From NCBI GenBank assembly GCA_905182995.1, contig CAJJDP010000074.1, positions 367,956 through 431,955 on the forward strand: 64,000 nucleotides of DNA, written 5' to 3'. Origin of the DNA: Paramecium octaurelia. Lineage: Eukaryota; Ciliophora; Oligohymenophorea; Peniculida; Parameciidae. Of the stretch, positions 47,571 to 60,794 are shown one piece after another. Below the pieces are notes generated by a model. That model did not search any database, was not told the origin of the DNA, and saw only the letters and a list, made by a program, of their open reading frames with translations. Both the position numbers and the translations under genes were made by a program. Positions within the stretch are counted from its first letter, which is position 1; each line of letters opens with the position of its first letter.

Positions 47571-49711
47571 GAATTGGAGATTGCATTCTTGACTAATCAT
47601 ATTTTGATAAAGGCTTGATTCATTTTTCCTCCTCATTGTTTTAATTTCAAAGACAAGATAAAATAGACATATACCCAAACTAGGTTCTATATTTATCCTT
47701 TCCTATTTTAGGTTTAATTCTATACTATTTTTCTTCAAATTCTGTTAAGTTGTAGGTTCAAACTCTAATTTTTTGTTTCGTTTCTTAAAAAGCCATTTGT
47801 AGATTTATGCTCTCGTTTTCTTGTAATCCAAAATACCTCCAATTTCTAAAAACCCCTTTAATTCAAATAGAATCAAATTATTGATGTTTAATTAGGGATA
47901 AATAATTTAACAGTATCTACTGAGATACTTATCTCTGCCACTTTTGGAGTTGTTGGCTCATCTACGACATCCATAAATATAGATTTTTCCCAATATTGTG
48001 ATACCTCACTAATGTCAGAGTTATCTCTCAACTCATTCTCCCAATTTCTAAAACTATAACTAATAATGCGAATCTCTCTGAGATTACTCCAATAGTTAGT
48101 GCATAAAAATTATTGAATTGACTCGATATAAATTGAGGATTAGAAGGATAATTCAGGATTAATGATAGAAGTATCATGGAGCATTAAAGGATAAAGAAAC
48201 ATAGAATTAATAGGAATTAAGGTTGGTATATATTTTGCAAATTCTCATAGAGGGTAGATAGTCAAACAGAATTTAACACAAATTTCTGAAGATTGATTGT
48301 GCTCCATTCTACTCATGTTAATGCTAAATATATTTTGTAGTGATCACGAATAGAATATAAATAAAACTATGTAAAAGGAAAGAAATTAAAGAATTTGTGT
48401 ATATCTCAGAAATTTATTGTATATATTATAGAATCGAAAATATATCCATAAAAGTTATAGATATGTTTATGGAAAAAGAGAGATAATTATATAAGACATA
48501 CCTCACAAATCATGCTCATGTTGATAAAGGATGACTCAATATATTCTTAAGTGCTTAATTGAATTAGGAAAACTGGATTCGCATTTCAAGTTATAAATGG
48601 CATTGCATTTTGCGAATGGAACATTCTCATTTCAAGAGATTGATTATGAATTTAATTACTGAAAATCGAGAAGGCATCAGATAAATATTAAAAGGCGGAA
48701 AGAATAAAATATTGATTCTTAAACTCTTCAATAGAAATAAAGAAAGAAGGAGGAGTATGAATCAATGAAGGAAAAAGATAAGGTGATATGGAAAATTATA
48801 AATGATTTTTGGAAAAAAATTAAAGAAAAAAGGTGATCAATACAAAGGAAATATTAAGGGTACGCCTTCTGAATACATATCTTATGATGATATAAAGCCA
48901 TTTCTCTAGTGGACATTTGTGCGTAGGATTCATTAGATTTAGTTGTCCATATTTATTCAAAACAAATGAATTAGCTTAAAAAATTAAGCCTAAGATTTAT
49001 AACTGATAAAGGAGAGTCAATATGAAAAGACCCCTGAAGAAAGAAACAAGCGTTTTGTGTTAAATCTTGGTGGTTTGTATTATATTTTGATTGAGATATA
49101 CAGTCAGATATAATCTTGTAAGATGATATCTCATGTAAAAGATATTTATTCAAGAGATATCAACTTTGGATATGTTTCATTAAAAGAAGGAGGATTACCT
49201 CAAAAGTGAATTAATAGATTGGAGAGAAGGCCATTATGTTGCAACTAACAGGGAAAAACATAATATACAAAAAAATAGAGAGTATTGAGATTCAGAGAGT
49301 CAGAAGTATCTTTATAAAAAATTCTTTGATAAAAATTAAAGGGAGTGAAAATAAATAATAATAAGATTGTTGAAATTTTTAGGCAGCATGTTATTTATAA
49401 AAATTAACAACTTAATATAAGAAATAGCTTCAAAATGTCAAGTAAAAGTTTTTAAAATCTTCAGATTGTTTTAAAAGTGAATTGTACAGCAAGTATTCAG
49501 AAAACAATTCCATTATGTATTGAAATTCAAATTCTATCTGATAATGATAAAGAGAAATAAAATAAATTAATTTTTGCATCCAACAAGTATTAAATTGATT
49601 ATTAACAGGTAAATTTAGAAATTACATAAATTACTAGTCAAACACTAGTCTTATATTTTGCGATGGTGAAAATATAAATATATAATTTTATTATAAGAGG
49701 TTTCCAAATAA
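47571..49711. repeat. Direct duplication copy 1 (2141 bp) at contig joint
   Basis: Recurs at 49713-51853 with equal length. At least eight substitutions were seen by reading, among them three near 47800, two near 48355 and single ones near 49113, 49233 and 49368. The copies are thus alleles or close paralogues, not a copied read. Confidence 0.95.
48802..48969 (+). pseudogene. Coding-like 55-codon remnant, family not recognised
   Basis: From ATG 48802 to TGA 48967-48969 the frame reads protein-like (QYKGNIKGTPSEYISYDDIK, then FLQWTF). The stretch just upstream (EYESMKEKDKVIWKIINDFW from about 48754) is open in another frame, so a frameshift probably splits a longer old gene. The same sequence is at 50944-51111. 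Confidence 0.35.
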
Positions 49712-49712
49712 N
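49712..49712. other. Single-N contig joint 4
   Basis: Lone N between two 2141-bp tracts that differ at a handful of bases. Confidence 0.95.
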
Positions 49713-51853
49713 GAATTGGAGATTGCATTCTTGACTAATCATATTTTGATAAAGGCTTGATTCATTTTTCCTCCTCATTGTTTTAATTTCAAAGACAAGA
49801 TAAAATAGACATATACCCAAACTAGGTTCTATATTTATCCTTTCCTATTTTAGGTTTAATTCTATACTATTTTTCTTCAAATTCTGTTAAGTTGTAGGTT
49901 CAAACTCTAATTTTTTGTTTCGTTTCTTAAAAAGCCATTGGTAGTCTTATGCTCTCGTTTTCTTGTAATCCAAAATACCTCCAATTTCTAAAAACCCCTT
50001 TAATTCAAATAGAATCAAATTATTGATGTTTAATTAGGGATAAATAATTTAACAGTATCTACTGAGATACTTATCTCTGCCACTTTTGGAGTTGTTGGCT
50101 CATCTACGACATCCATAAATATAGATTTTTCCCAATATTGTGATACCTCACTAATGTCAGAGTTATCTCTCAACTCATTCTCCCAATTTCTAAAACTATA
50201 ACTAATAATGCGAATCTCTCTGAGATTACTCCAATAGTTAGTGCATAAAAATTATTGAATTGACTCGATATAAATTGAGGATTAGAAGGATAATTCAGGA
50301 TTAATGATAGAAGTATCATGGAGCATTAAAGGATAAAGAAACATAGAATTAATAGGAATTAAGGTTGGTATATATTTTGCAAATTCTCATAGAGGGTAGA
50401 TAGTCAAACAGAATTTAACACAAATTTCTGAAGATTGATTGTGCTCCATTCTACTCATGTTAATGCTAAATATATTTTGTAGTGATCACGAATAGAAAAT
50501 AAATAAAACCATGTAAAAGGAAAGAAATTAAAGAATTTGTGTATATCTCAGAAATTTATTGTATATATTATAGAATCGAAAATATATCCATAAAAGTTAT
50601 AGATATGTTTATGGAAAAAGAGAGATAATTATATAAGACATACCTCACAAATCATGCTCATGTTGATAAAGGATGACTCAATATATTCTTAAGTGCTTAA
50701 TTGAATTAGGAAAACTGGATTCGCATTTCAAGTTATAAATGGCATTGCATTTTGCGAATGGAACATTCTCATTTCAAGAGATTGATTATGAATTTAATTA
50801 CTGAAAATCGAGAAGGCATCAGATAAATATTAAAAGGCGGAAAGAATAAAATATTGATTCTTAAACTCTTCAATAGAAATAAAGAAAGAAGGAGGAGTAT
50901 GAATCAATGAAGGAAAAAGATAAGGTGATATGGAAAATTATAAATGATTTTTGGAAAAAAATTAAAGAAAAAAGGTGATCAATACAAAGGAAATATTAAG
51001 GGTACGCCTTCTGAATACATATCTTATGATGATATAAAGCCATTTCTCTAGTGGACATTTGTGCGTAGGATTCATTAGATTTAGTTGTCCATATTTATTC
51101 AAAACAAATGAATTAGCTTAAAAAATTAAGCCTAAGATTTATAACTGATAAAGGAGAGTCAATATGAAAAGACCCCTGAAGAAAGAAACAAGCGTTTTGT
51201 GTTAAATCTTGGTGGTTTGTATTATATTTTGATTGAGATATACAGTCAGATATAAACTTGTAAGATGATATCTCATGTAAAAGATATTTATTCAAGAGAT
51301 ATCAACTTTGGATATGTTTCATTAAAAGAAGGAGGATTACCTCAAAAGTGAATTAATAGATTGGAGAGAAGGCCTTTATGTTGCAACTAACAGGGAAAAA
51401 CATAATATACAAAAAAATAGAGAGTATTGAGATTCAGAGAGTCAGAAGTATCTTTATAAAAAATTCTTTGATAAAAATTAAAGGGAGTGAAAATAAATAA
51501 TAATAAGATTATTGAAATTTTTAGGCAGCATGTTATTTATAAAAATTAACAACTTAATATAAGAAATAGCTTCAAAATGTCAAGTAAAAGTTTTTAAAAT
51601 CTTCAGATTGTTTTAAAAGTGAATTGTACAGCAAGTATTCAGAAAACAATTCCATTATGTATTGAAATTCAAATTCTATCTGATAATGATAAAGAGAAAT
51701 AAAATAAATTAATTTTTGCATCCAACAAGTATTAAATTGATTATTAACAGGTAAATTTAGAAATTACATAAATTACTAGTCAAACACTAGTCTTATATTT
51801 TGCGATGGTGAAAATATAAATATATAATTTTATTATAAGAGGTTTCCAAATAA
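49713..51853. repeat. Direct duplication copy 2 (2141 bp) at contig joint
   Basis: Second version of 47571-49711. Its last 226 bp (51628-51853) occur a third time at 53636-53861. Confidence 0.95.
50944..51111 (+). pseudogene. Second copy of the 55-codon remnant
   Basis: Equivalent of 48802-48969 in the overlapping contig; the same frame and the same stop. Confidence 0.35.
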
Positions 51854-53634
51854 TTGATCTAATCTGAAAAAATGAATAGGAAATTGCTTTTATATATAAT
51901 TTCTAGTCACTAATAGACTAACTTTTATTTAAAATATCTAATTGATGAGATGGTTGAAAATGCAAAGGAACACTACACGATTATTGACTAATCCCTTTGG
52001 CTTAATTTCTTAATTCCAAACCTAAGACTTAGAATCTTAAAACTATATTTTGTTTCTAACTTTTTCAGCTACATCTAGATCTTATATGTATATGATAAAT
52101 TCGAATTTCATTTACAATAGATCTTTTTAAAAATTGCCTAATTAAGAATTTCATAGACCCTCCTGACTCAGCCTAATGGAAGCAGTCAATTTGTTAAAGT
52201 CCAATAGCAGTTCATCATTTTTTTTCGTAAAAATTAAGTTCTTCCTGTTTAAATATGATACATACCTAAATATATATAACATCAATTAAAAACTATTTTG
52301 CAAAATAGCATTCTCAGAATTTTTCTCCTTAACCAAAAATCCATTATTTCTTTGTTAACTTATCAAATATAATTTCAAATATAGTAATCAATTCCTGGCA
52401 CTTTACTTCCTCCCTTGTTAATTTCTGTTCTTCTGAATTGTTGATGCAAGTATTAATATACTTCATGATACCCTCTCTGAATAAAAAGGAGGAAGAAATA
52501 AACTGAGAAAAGGGCCAAAATTACGCCTTGTTCGAAATGATTAGACTTTTAAATTCAAAAAATTTCTAATATACATTGGAGATATTTAGTTGTAAGTATT
52601 GTGCAGCAGAGATAATCATTGCAATTAATTAATATGTTATTGATATCTAGTTCTATTTACTTATTGCATCAATTACTTAGACAAAAATATACCTTCTAAT
52701 GGTATAGTTATTAAGCTTGAATTTAGGTTACAATTCATCCATCGTACATCAAAATTTAGTTGGGTTTTGTATTTTGATGGGAGTGAATTTGCATTATTTT
52801 ATCTAAAATTTGAAATGCATCTGGGTGGCATTGGATATCAGAATTCCACATTCAATAAACACATATGCGTATTTTACAATTGAACAGATGGTTATAAGGA
52901 TACTATTTAGGAACATCAATAATTGACTTTTTATACTTCTACCTCATAAACCATTTAATGAGTTTAGCATAATACAATACAGAATTTACCCAAATACTAT
53001 TGCCATAGAGCAGCTTACAATTCTCATGAAGAAACAGATATTTCAGATAAAAAATTTTATGCATACTACATACAAAATAAAATGCAATGCCAGTTGAAGA
53101 AGTGTCTATATATGACTTATATTGTAACTTGCAAATCAGATTTAAGATGTTGTAAAATAGTTAAATATCTTCTAGATAGTTTAAGTTTGAAAAAAGGAGA
53201 CTAGTATGATAAATTGATTATGTTACTTAAAGGATCAATTAATATTGAGGCACTTTAGTTATACAACTCTTGAATAGATATCTACAAAATATCCTACTTG
53301 AGTTTATAAGTAATGTGTTGCCGAATTTATAATTTGACTTACAAATAATATACCATGCAAATATAGTGATCTGCAGATAGATGTAGTGAAAATTGAGATG
53401 AAAGCTATTAAGATACGATTAGCTCGAAGACATGGATCTGGTATATGTTATTGGAACTTCAAATTTGAAATCAACATTTTATATTGTGATGGCAATGTAT
53501 TTCAATATTTATCTTTATTTATGTGCTTTTAAATGTAATCAACTCTTTTTGGTTTATCAACAAGTAAGACATCCTTAAATGCATTCTTAGTTTACCTCCA
53601 GGTTGGTTATGAATATCCAGATTTAATTAAAGTC
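51628..53634. repeat. Direct duplication copy 1 (2007 bp) at contig joint
   Basis: Recurs at 53636-55642 with equal length. At least seven substitutions were seen, for example near 52395, 52445, 52475, 52490, 52540, 53310 and 53596. Confidence 0.95.
52964..53273 (+). pseudogene. Cysteine-containing coding remnant, about 100 codons
   Basis: An open plus-strand stretch between TGA codons with protein-like content and seven cysteines (YYCHRAAYNSHEETDISD, MQCQLKKC, DLRCCKIVKYLLDSL). The downstream continuation (ARRHGSGICYWNFKFEINI near 53420-53480) is separated by TGAs. The copy at about 54965-55274 keeps the frame. The copy starting at 56393 has a 2-bp insertion near 56652 that breaks it, so the sequence is not under coding constraint. 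Family unknown. Confidence 0.35.
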
Positions 53635-53635
53635 N
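53635..53635. other. Single-N contig joint 5
   Basis: Lone N between two 2007-bp tracts with several substitutions. Confidence 0.95.
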
Positions 53636-55642
53636 ACAGCAAGTATTCAGAAAACAATTCCATTATGTATTGAAATTCAAATTCTATCTGATAATGATAA
53701 AGAGAAATAAAATAAATTAATTTTTGCATCCAACAAGTATTAAATTGATTATTAACAGGTAAATTTAGAAATTACATAAATTACTAGTCAAACACTAGTC
53801 TTATATTTTGCGATGGTGAAAATATAAATATATAATTTTATTATAAGAGGTTTCCAAATAATTGATCTAATCTGAAAAAATGAATAGGAAATTGCTTTTA
53901 TATATAATTTCTAGTCACTAATAGACTAACTTTTATTTAAAATATCTAATTGATGAGATGGTTGAAAATGCAAAGGAACACTACACGATTATTGACTAAT
54001 CCCTTTGGCTTAATTTCTTAATTCCAAACCTAAGACTTAGAATCTTAAAACTATATTTTGTTTCTAACTTTTTCAGCTACATCTAGATCTTATATGTATA
54101 TGATAAATTCGAATTTCATTTACAATAGATCTTTTTAAAAATTGCCTAATTAAGAATTTCATAGACCCTCCTGACTCAGCCTAATGGAAGCAGTCAATTT
54201 GTTAAAGTCCAATAGCAGTTCATCATTTTTTTTCGTAAAAATTAAGTTCTTCCTGTTTAAATATGATACATACCTAAATATATATAACATCAATTAAAAA
54301 CTATTTTGCAAAATAGCATTCTCAGAATTTTTCTCCTTAACCAAAAATCCATTATTTCTTTGTTAACTTATCAAATATAATTTCAAATATAGTAATCAAT
54401 TTCTGGCACTTTACTTCCTCCCTTGTTAATTTCTGTTCTTCTGAATTGTTGATGTAAGTATTAATATACTTCATGATACCCTCACTGAATAAAAAGGAGT
54501 AAGAAATAAACTGAGAAAAGGGCCAAAATTACGCCTTGTTCGAAATCATTAGACTTTTAAATTCAAAAAATTTCTAATATACATTGGAGATATTTAGTTG
54601 TAAGTATTGTGCAGCAGAGATAATCATTGCAATTAATTAATATGTTATTGATATCTAGTTCTATTTACTTATTGCATCAATTACTTAGACAAAAATATAC
54701 CTTCTAATGGTATAGTTATTAAGCTTGAATTTAGGTTACAATTCATCCATCGTACATCAAAATTTAGTTGGGTTTTGTATTTTGATGGGAGTGAATTTGC
54801 ATTATTTTATCTAAAATTTGAAATGCATCTGGGTGGCATTGGATATCAGAATTCCACATTCAATAAACACATATGCGTATTTTACAATTGAACAGATGGT
54901 TATAAGGATACTATTTAGGAACATCAATAATTGACTTTTTATACTTCTACCTCATAAACCATTTAATGAGTTTAGCATAATACAATACAGAATTTACCCA
55001 AATACTATTGCCATAGAGCAGCTTACAATTCTCATGAAGAAACAGATATTTCAGATAAAAAATTTTATGCATACTACATACAAAATAAAATGCAATGCCA
55101 GTTGAAGAAGTGTCTATATATGACTTATATTGTAACTTGCAAATCAGATTTAAGATGTTGTAAAATAGTTAAATATCTTCTAGATAGTTTAAGTTTGAAA
55201 AAAGGAGACTAGTATGATAAATTGATTATGTTACTTAAAGGATCAATTAATATTGAGGCACTTTAGTTATACAACTCTTGAATAGATATCTACAAAATAT
55301 CCTACTTGAGTTTATAAGTGATGTGTTGCCGAATTTATAATTTGACTTACAAATAATATACCATGCAAATATAGTGATCTGCAGATAGATGTAGTGAAAA
55401 TTGAGATGAAAGCTATTAAGATACGATTAGCTCGAAGACATGGATCTGGTATATGTTATTGGAACTTCAAATTTGAAATCAACATTTTATATTGTGATGG
55501 CAATGTATTTCAATATTTATCTTTATTTATGTGCTTTTAAATGTAATCAACTCTTTTTGGTTTATCAACAAGTAAGACATCCTTAAATGCATTCTTAGTT
55601 TACATCCAGGTTGGTTATGAATATCCAGATTTAATTAAAGTC
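53636..55642. repeat. Direct duplication copy 2 (2007 bp) at contig joint
   Basis: Second version of 51628-53634. Part of it (54788 onward) occurs again after 56393. Confidence 0.95.
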
Positions 55643-56391
55643 CTCTTAATCTACCATAATTAAAATAATCTCTCCTAAATTATGGAAGTGGCACTTAAAA
55701 TTGAAAAATCGAATTTATTGATTGAAATATTAAAACTTCCTTAGATTATTAAAATCGTTTAGTTTAGTGTAAAAAAAGAGCATTTGATCTAGATGAAATA
55801 AACGGTCTGCTAATTTTTGAGACATTTTATTGAAAAGCAAATGACACTGAGGAGACTACAGTAAGAAGTTTGGTAAGGATCGATTACTTTTTATACTTTA
55901 AAAATTTCACCTCTATTTTTGTGAAAAATCTTGAGGGTTCGCACTAATTAAAGTACTTAATCATTACCTTTAATAAAATGTCTTTTTGAATTTAAATTTA
56001 TTTAGGCAATTTAACCATGATTCTGGATTAACTATAAACTTATATTATCTCTACTTCTTCTTTTGAAAATCAAAAATCATTCCTAAAATTTTATCATCCT
56101 CCTATTATGATATTTTAGGTCTCAAATATCTACATATTATGTCACCTTTTTGAAAATTCGAAATGTGCAAGGATTTAATAAATGAAATTTGACTGTTCCT
56201 TATGGAAAAAAAACTCTAGTGAATATCAACTTGATATTGTGAATACTATTTTGAATTTTGTTGGTACTAGCTTTGCCAAATATATATGCAATTCTGATAC
56301 TAATTAATATATAATTGACACAAAATAAGTGAGCTTAATTTATTCTTCTGTGTATTCCTATTGTAAAAATAGAGTAGAAATGGAATCACAT
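54788..56391. repeat. Direct duplication copy 1 (1604 bp) at contig joint
   Basis: Recurs at 56393-57999 (1607 bp) with a 2-bp and a 1-bp insertion there and substitutions. From 56010 onward this copy matches the downstream repeat unit at 60795-61177 better than its positional partner at 57617-57999. Confidence 0.93.
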
Positions 56392-56392
56392 N
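56392..56392. other. Single-N contig joint 6
   Basis: Lone N between overlapping contig ends of 1604 and 1607 bp. Confidence 0.95.
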
Positions 56393-57999
56393 GGAGTGAA
56401 TTTGCATTATTTTATCTAAAATTTGAAATGCATCTGGGTGGCATTGGATATCAGAATTCCACATTCAATAAACACATATGCGTATTTTACAATTGAACAG
56501 ATGGTTATAAGGATACTATTTAGGAACATCAATAATTGACTTTTTATACTTCTACCTCATAAACCATTTAATGCGTTTAGCATAATAGAATACAGAATTT
56601 ACCCAAATACTATTGCCATAGAGCAGCTTACAATTCTCATGAAGAAACAGATTTATTTCAGATAAAAAATTTTATGCATACTACATACAAAATAAAATGC
56701 AATGCCAGTTGAAGAAGTGTCTATATATGACTTATATTGTAACTTGCAAATCAGATTTAAGATGTTGTAAAATAGTTAAATATCTTCTAGATAGTTTAAG
56801 TTTGAAAAAAGGAGACTAGTATGATAAATTGATTATGTTACTTAAAGGATCAATTAATATTGAGGCACTTTAGTTATACAACTCTTGAATAGATATCTAC
56901 AAAATATCCTACTTGAGTTTATAAGTGATGTGTTGCCGAATTTATAATTTGACTTACAAATAATATACCATGCAAATATAGTGATCTGCAGATAGATGTA
57001 GTGAAAATTGAGATGAAAGCTATTAAGATACGATTAGCTCGAAGACATGGATCTGGTATATGTTATTGGAACTTCAAATTTGAAATCAACATTTTATATT
57101 GTGATGGCAATGTATTTCAATATTTATCTTTATTTATGTGCTTTTAAATGTAATCAACTCTTTTTGGTTTATCAACAAGTAAGACATCCTTAAATGCATT
57201 CTTAGTTTACCTCCAGGTTGGTTATGAATATCCAGATTTAATTAAAGTCCTCTTAATCTACCATAATTAAAATAATCTCTCCTAAATTATGGAAGTGGCA
57301 CTTAAAATTGAAAAATCGAATTTATTGATTGAAATATTAAAACTTCCTTAGATTATTAAAATCGTTTAGTTTAGTGTAAAAAAAGAGCATTTGATCTAGA
57401 TGAAATAAACGGTCTGCTAATTTTTGAGACATTTTATTGAAAAGCAAATGACACTGAGGAGACTACAGTAAGAAGTTTGGTAAGGATCGATTACTTTTTA
57501 TACTTTAAAAATTTCACCTCTATTTTTGTGAAAAATCTTGAGGGTTCGCACTAATTAAAGTACTTAATCATTACCTTTAATAAAATGTCTTTTTGAATTT
57601 AAATTTATTTAGGCAATTAAACCATGATTCGGGATTAACTATTAACTTATAGTATCTCTTACTTCTTCTTTTGAAAATCAAAAATCATTCCTAAAATTTT
57701 ATCATCCTCCTAATATGATATTTTAGGTCTCAAATATCTACATATTATGTCACCTTTTTGAAAATTCTAAATGTGTAAGGATTTAATAAATGAAATTTGA
57801 CTGTTCCTTATGGAAAAAAAACTCTAGTGAATATCAACTTGATATTGTGAATACTATTTTGAAGTTTTCTGGAACTAGCTTTGCCAAATATATATGCAAT
57901 TCTGATAATAATTAATATATAATTGACACAAAATAAGTGAGCTTAATCCATTCTTCTGTGTATTCCTATTGTAAAAATAGAGTAGAAATGGAATCACAT
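56393..57999. repeat. Direct duplication copy 2 (1607 bp) at contig joint
   Basis: Second version of 54788-56391. Divergence rises after 57617, where the 3.2-kb tandem unit begins. Confidence 0.93.
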
Positions 58000-60790
58000 C
58001 TTTTTGAAACAAAAGAATTGATGGGGTTTTTACTCAGGCAATTAAAAGCGAGAAGTAGTAATTTTGATGTCTTGTTGGAAAATAACCTTTAATATTATTA
58101 CCAGTTTGGTATAAATCTCTAATTATTTTTCAATTCCTTGATATTGAGCTGTTCAGCATCAACTATGAACAAGTAGGTTTTTCCTTATTTATTACTCAAT
58201 ATTGCCTTTTCTTGATTGATGTCTTTTATCATTTAGCCAAATGTTTTTATTAACTTGAGAATACTCCACTTATATCATATTATAAGAAGTTCCAGAATAT
58301 GAAATCTGCTTTTAGGGTTTTTCAGAAGGAATGTTCCATCATAAAATTTCTTTTAATCTCAGATAAATTAAAGGTGATTTGTATGAAAATGCGAACTAAT
58401 TATGTTGAGATGCTGATCATTTTCTACCACTTTTCATCAATCTCTTCTCCTAGGTCTAAATTACAATAACAAGTAGGTTTCAGATATAGTTTTAGATAAT
58501 TTCCAAAGCTATTGTCTTTATATATATTATTTAAGTCCTTTATCAAGATTTACATAGGCTCCTAATCCATTCTATTATCCTTTAGTTGATGAGTTTCTAT
58601 TAAAGAACCATCAGTTCTTTTTGCAAAAGTCTGATGTTACTAAACTGTACCTCCACATTAGTCTTTATTTTGACGACTATTGACCCTTATTAGTCTATCA
58701 ACAATTTTTAGAGTATTAGCTAATTGATTTGTTGAGACTATTTATTTTTGCTAACCCATATTTATACAATCATATTTTTATTAATATAGCAGAGTAGTGA
58801 AAAATTGAATTTGTATAAGAGCTGCGCTTTTAGGTTACATTTTCAATTACCACAAAGTTAAGGTAAGAATTTACTAGTTTATTTGTTTACATTTTTAGAA
58901 TACTTAACCTCTAGATAAATTCAACATCTTATATTTTGAAATCAGATAAGTATTAGGCCGTTATAAAACTCAAAAATGATAGAATTTAATAGTTTTTGAA
59001 TGCAATAAGACAAAATTTCAAAACTTCAAATATTTATATGTAATGAATACACTAAATCATAGTCCTCCTAAACTCAAAACTAATAAATCAGGTTAATCTC
59101 AGAAAAATGCTCCATCGTAAAGAATTATTAATAAGAAGATCTCATCTTGATAGATTAGAGAATTTGAGTATTTGATGAAGCCAAATATAATGTCATAATG
59201 ATCTACTCTATACTGGTTAATAATTTTAGATGCTAACGTATTGGTTTCCAACATTCTGTCAAGAAATTCTTAATTTACTCGGTAGGAGATGATGATAGAT
59301 ATTTTTAAAGAACAGAATCTATAGCCAATATACTTTGTGTATTTTTTATTGGTTGCTGGTTGTGAGAAATCGAAATGAATGTAATTTGTTTGAATGTTGA
59401 GTATCCAAATAAATGTAAACATATTATGTTTACATTATGCCAAATTAATATATTATCTTAATATATAAGTATAGACTTCAGCTTTTGAAAGTAACAATTA
59501 AACCTGTCACTTATTGATTTCTCTCAAAAAGACAAGTCATTCACAAAACAAAGAAATTATTTGTGGCAATTAGCAACAGATCATGAGTGAGTTCTGTGGC
59601 TCTTAAGTTATTAATTACTGATAGAAAACTATTTGATATCTAATTCCTGCTTAAAGAAATAATAGTCTAAATGAAATTAATAATTAGTTTCGGTTTTGAT
59701 CAGCTGTTTCGGTTATAGCTTAAGAACACTTTGGAAAAGGCCATTCATCTGCCCTAGCAAACACTGCAACTTAGGAAAGAAAGATTGAGGATGGCACAGC
59801 GTTTTTTGGAAATAGTATGATGGAGATCAAAAGGGCATAATGGATCATTTTAAATGGTGTTCAATCCAAGATAATAATTTAAAGATCGAACTAAACATAT
59901 GGAGCATTTAGAATTTTTGATTCAATCAGAATTCATCAAAGAATGGGAGAAAATACTATATCTGTTTTGCAAACTCTGAAATTTTAATCCACTTTATGTT
60001 GATGGCATAAATGTAAGATAGACCCCTTAGAACTACTCATGAGGATCTATGATGAAAGCGAGATATATTGCAAGTTTATTGATGAGAATGGAATACTGTG
60101 CCATGTATTATTAATCAAATCACAAGTATTTTTTTAAATGTTAATAATTCTTAATGGATGTTAAACAGAAATGTTAAGGGGAGACTTGATAAGCCTCATT
60201 TAAGCAAACAAGAAGGATATCAATAAGAAAGATTAAACTGAGATAATCAAAGAAAAATAAGGCTTGATTAAGGTTTCAATTATATAATTTTAGTATTATT
60301 TTTATTAAGTTGAAATTCTCATTTAGTGTAACCTTTTTTTTTTGTTAACTAGATCAAGGTTGTCTCAACGTAGCGCAATATTCTATTTTAATGATTTAAT
60401 ACGTTTTAACCAATATAGCGCCATCATTATGAGTTATATACTCTCTTAATCTTGAAAAGTTAAGAACACGTTGTAATGTAAGTAATCTAAACCTGTCATC
60501 ATTTAATTTAACTGAAAGTTCACTGGAAACGAAGCCAAAAGAATGAAAGCTTTTAATACCAGGGAAGAAATCATATCCTCACTCTAAGAGTTTAGGCAAG
60601 TTATCCTTAACTAAATGTCGAGTTAGATGTATCCTTTAATTCCATCCTCTCCTAGCTGTTAATATTAAAAGCAAAATGTCTAAAATAAGATTGCAACAAT
60701 TTCATCTTCCTTTCCATAAGTAAACTCAATATACAGAGGAAATAGATCAAACCATTTTTTGTAGGAAAGACATACTGCAAAATTTTAAAT
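57617..60790 (+). repeat. Tandem duplication unit 1 (3174 bp)
   Basis: Matches 60795-63940 throughout, with about 95 percent identity by eye and scattered indels of 1-12 bp. No N separates the units, so this is a duplication inside one contig. Many indels are not multiples of three, so no long frame is conserved. A plus-strand stretch at about 59715-60350 reads open with TAA/TAG as Gln (e.g. RKIEDGTAFFGNSMMEIKRA) except for one TGA near 60000. Unit 2 has lost that frame, so I treat it as decayed or chance. Confidence 0.9.
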
Positions 60791-60794
60791 GCTA
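60791..60794. other. Junction of the tandem units
   Basis: Four bases join unit 1 to unit 2. The start of unit 2 is preceded by ATGCTA, where unit 1 has AGGCAA. Confidence 0.6.

Noticed and set aside
48971-49153. Minus-strand 60-codon frame seen twice (also 51113-51295)
   Set aside because: It recurs only because the contig overlap repeats the DNA; no motif or extension supports it.
59715-60350. A long plus-strand open frame in tandem unit 1
   Set aside because: It contains TGA, the second unit has frame-breaking indels, and other frames are also open in this TGA-poor DNA.
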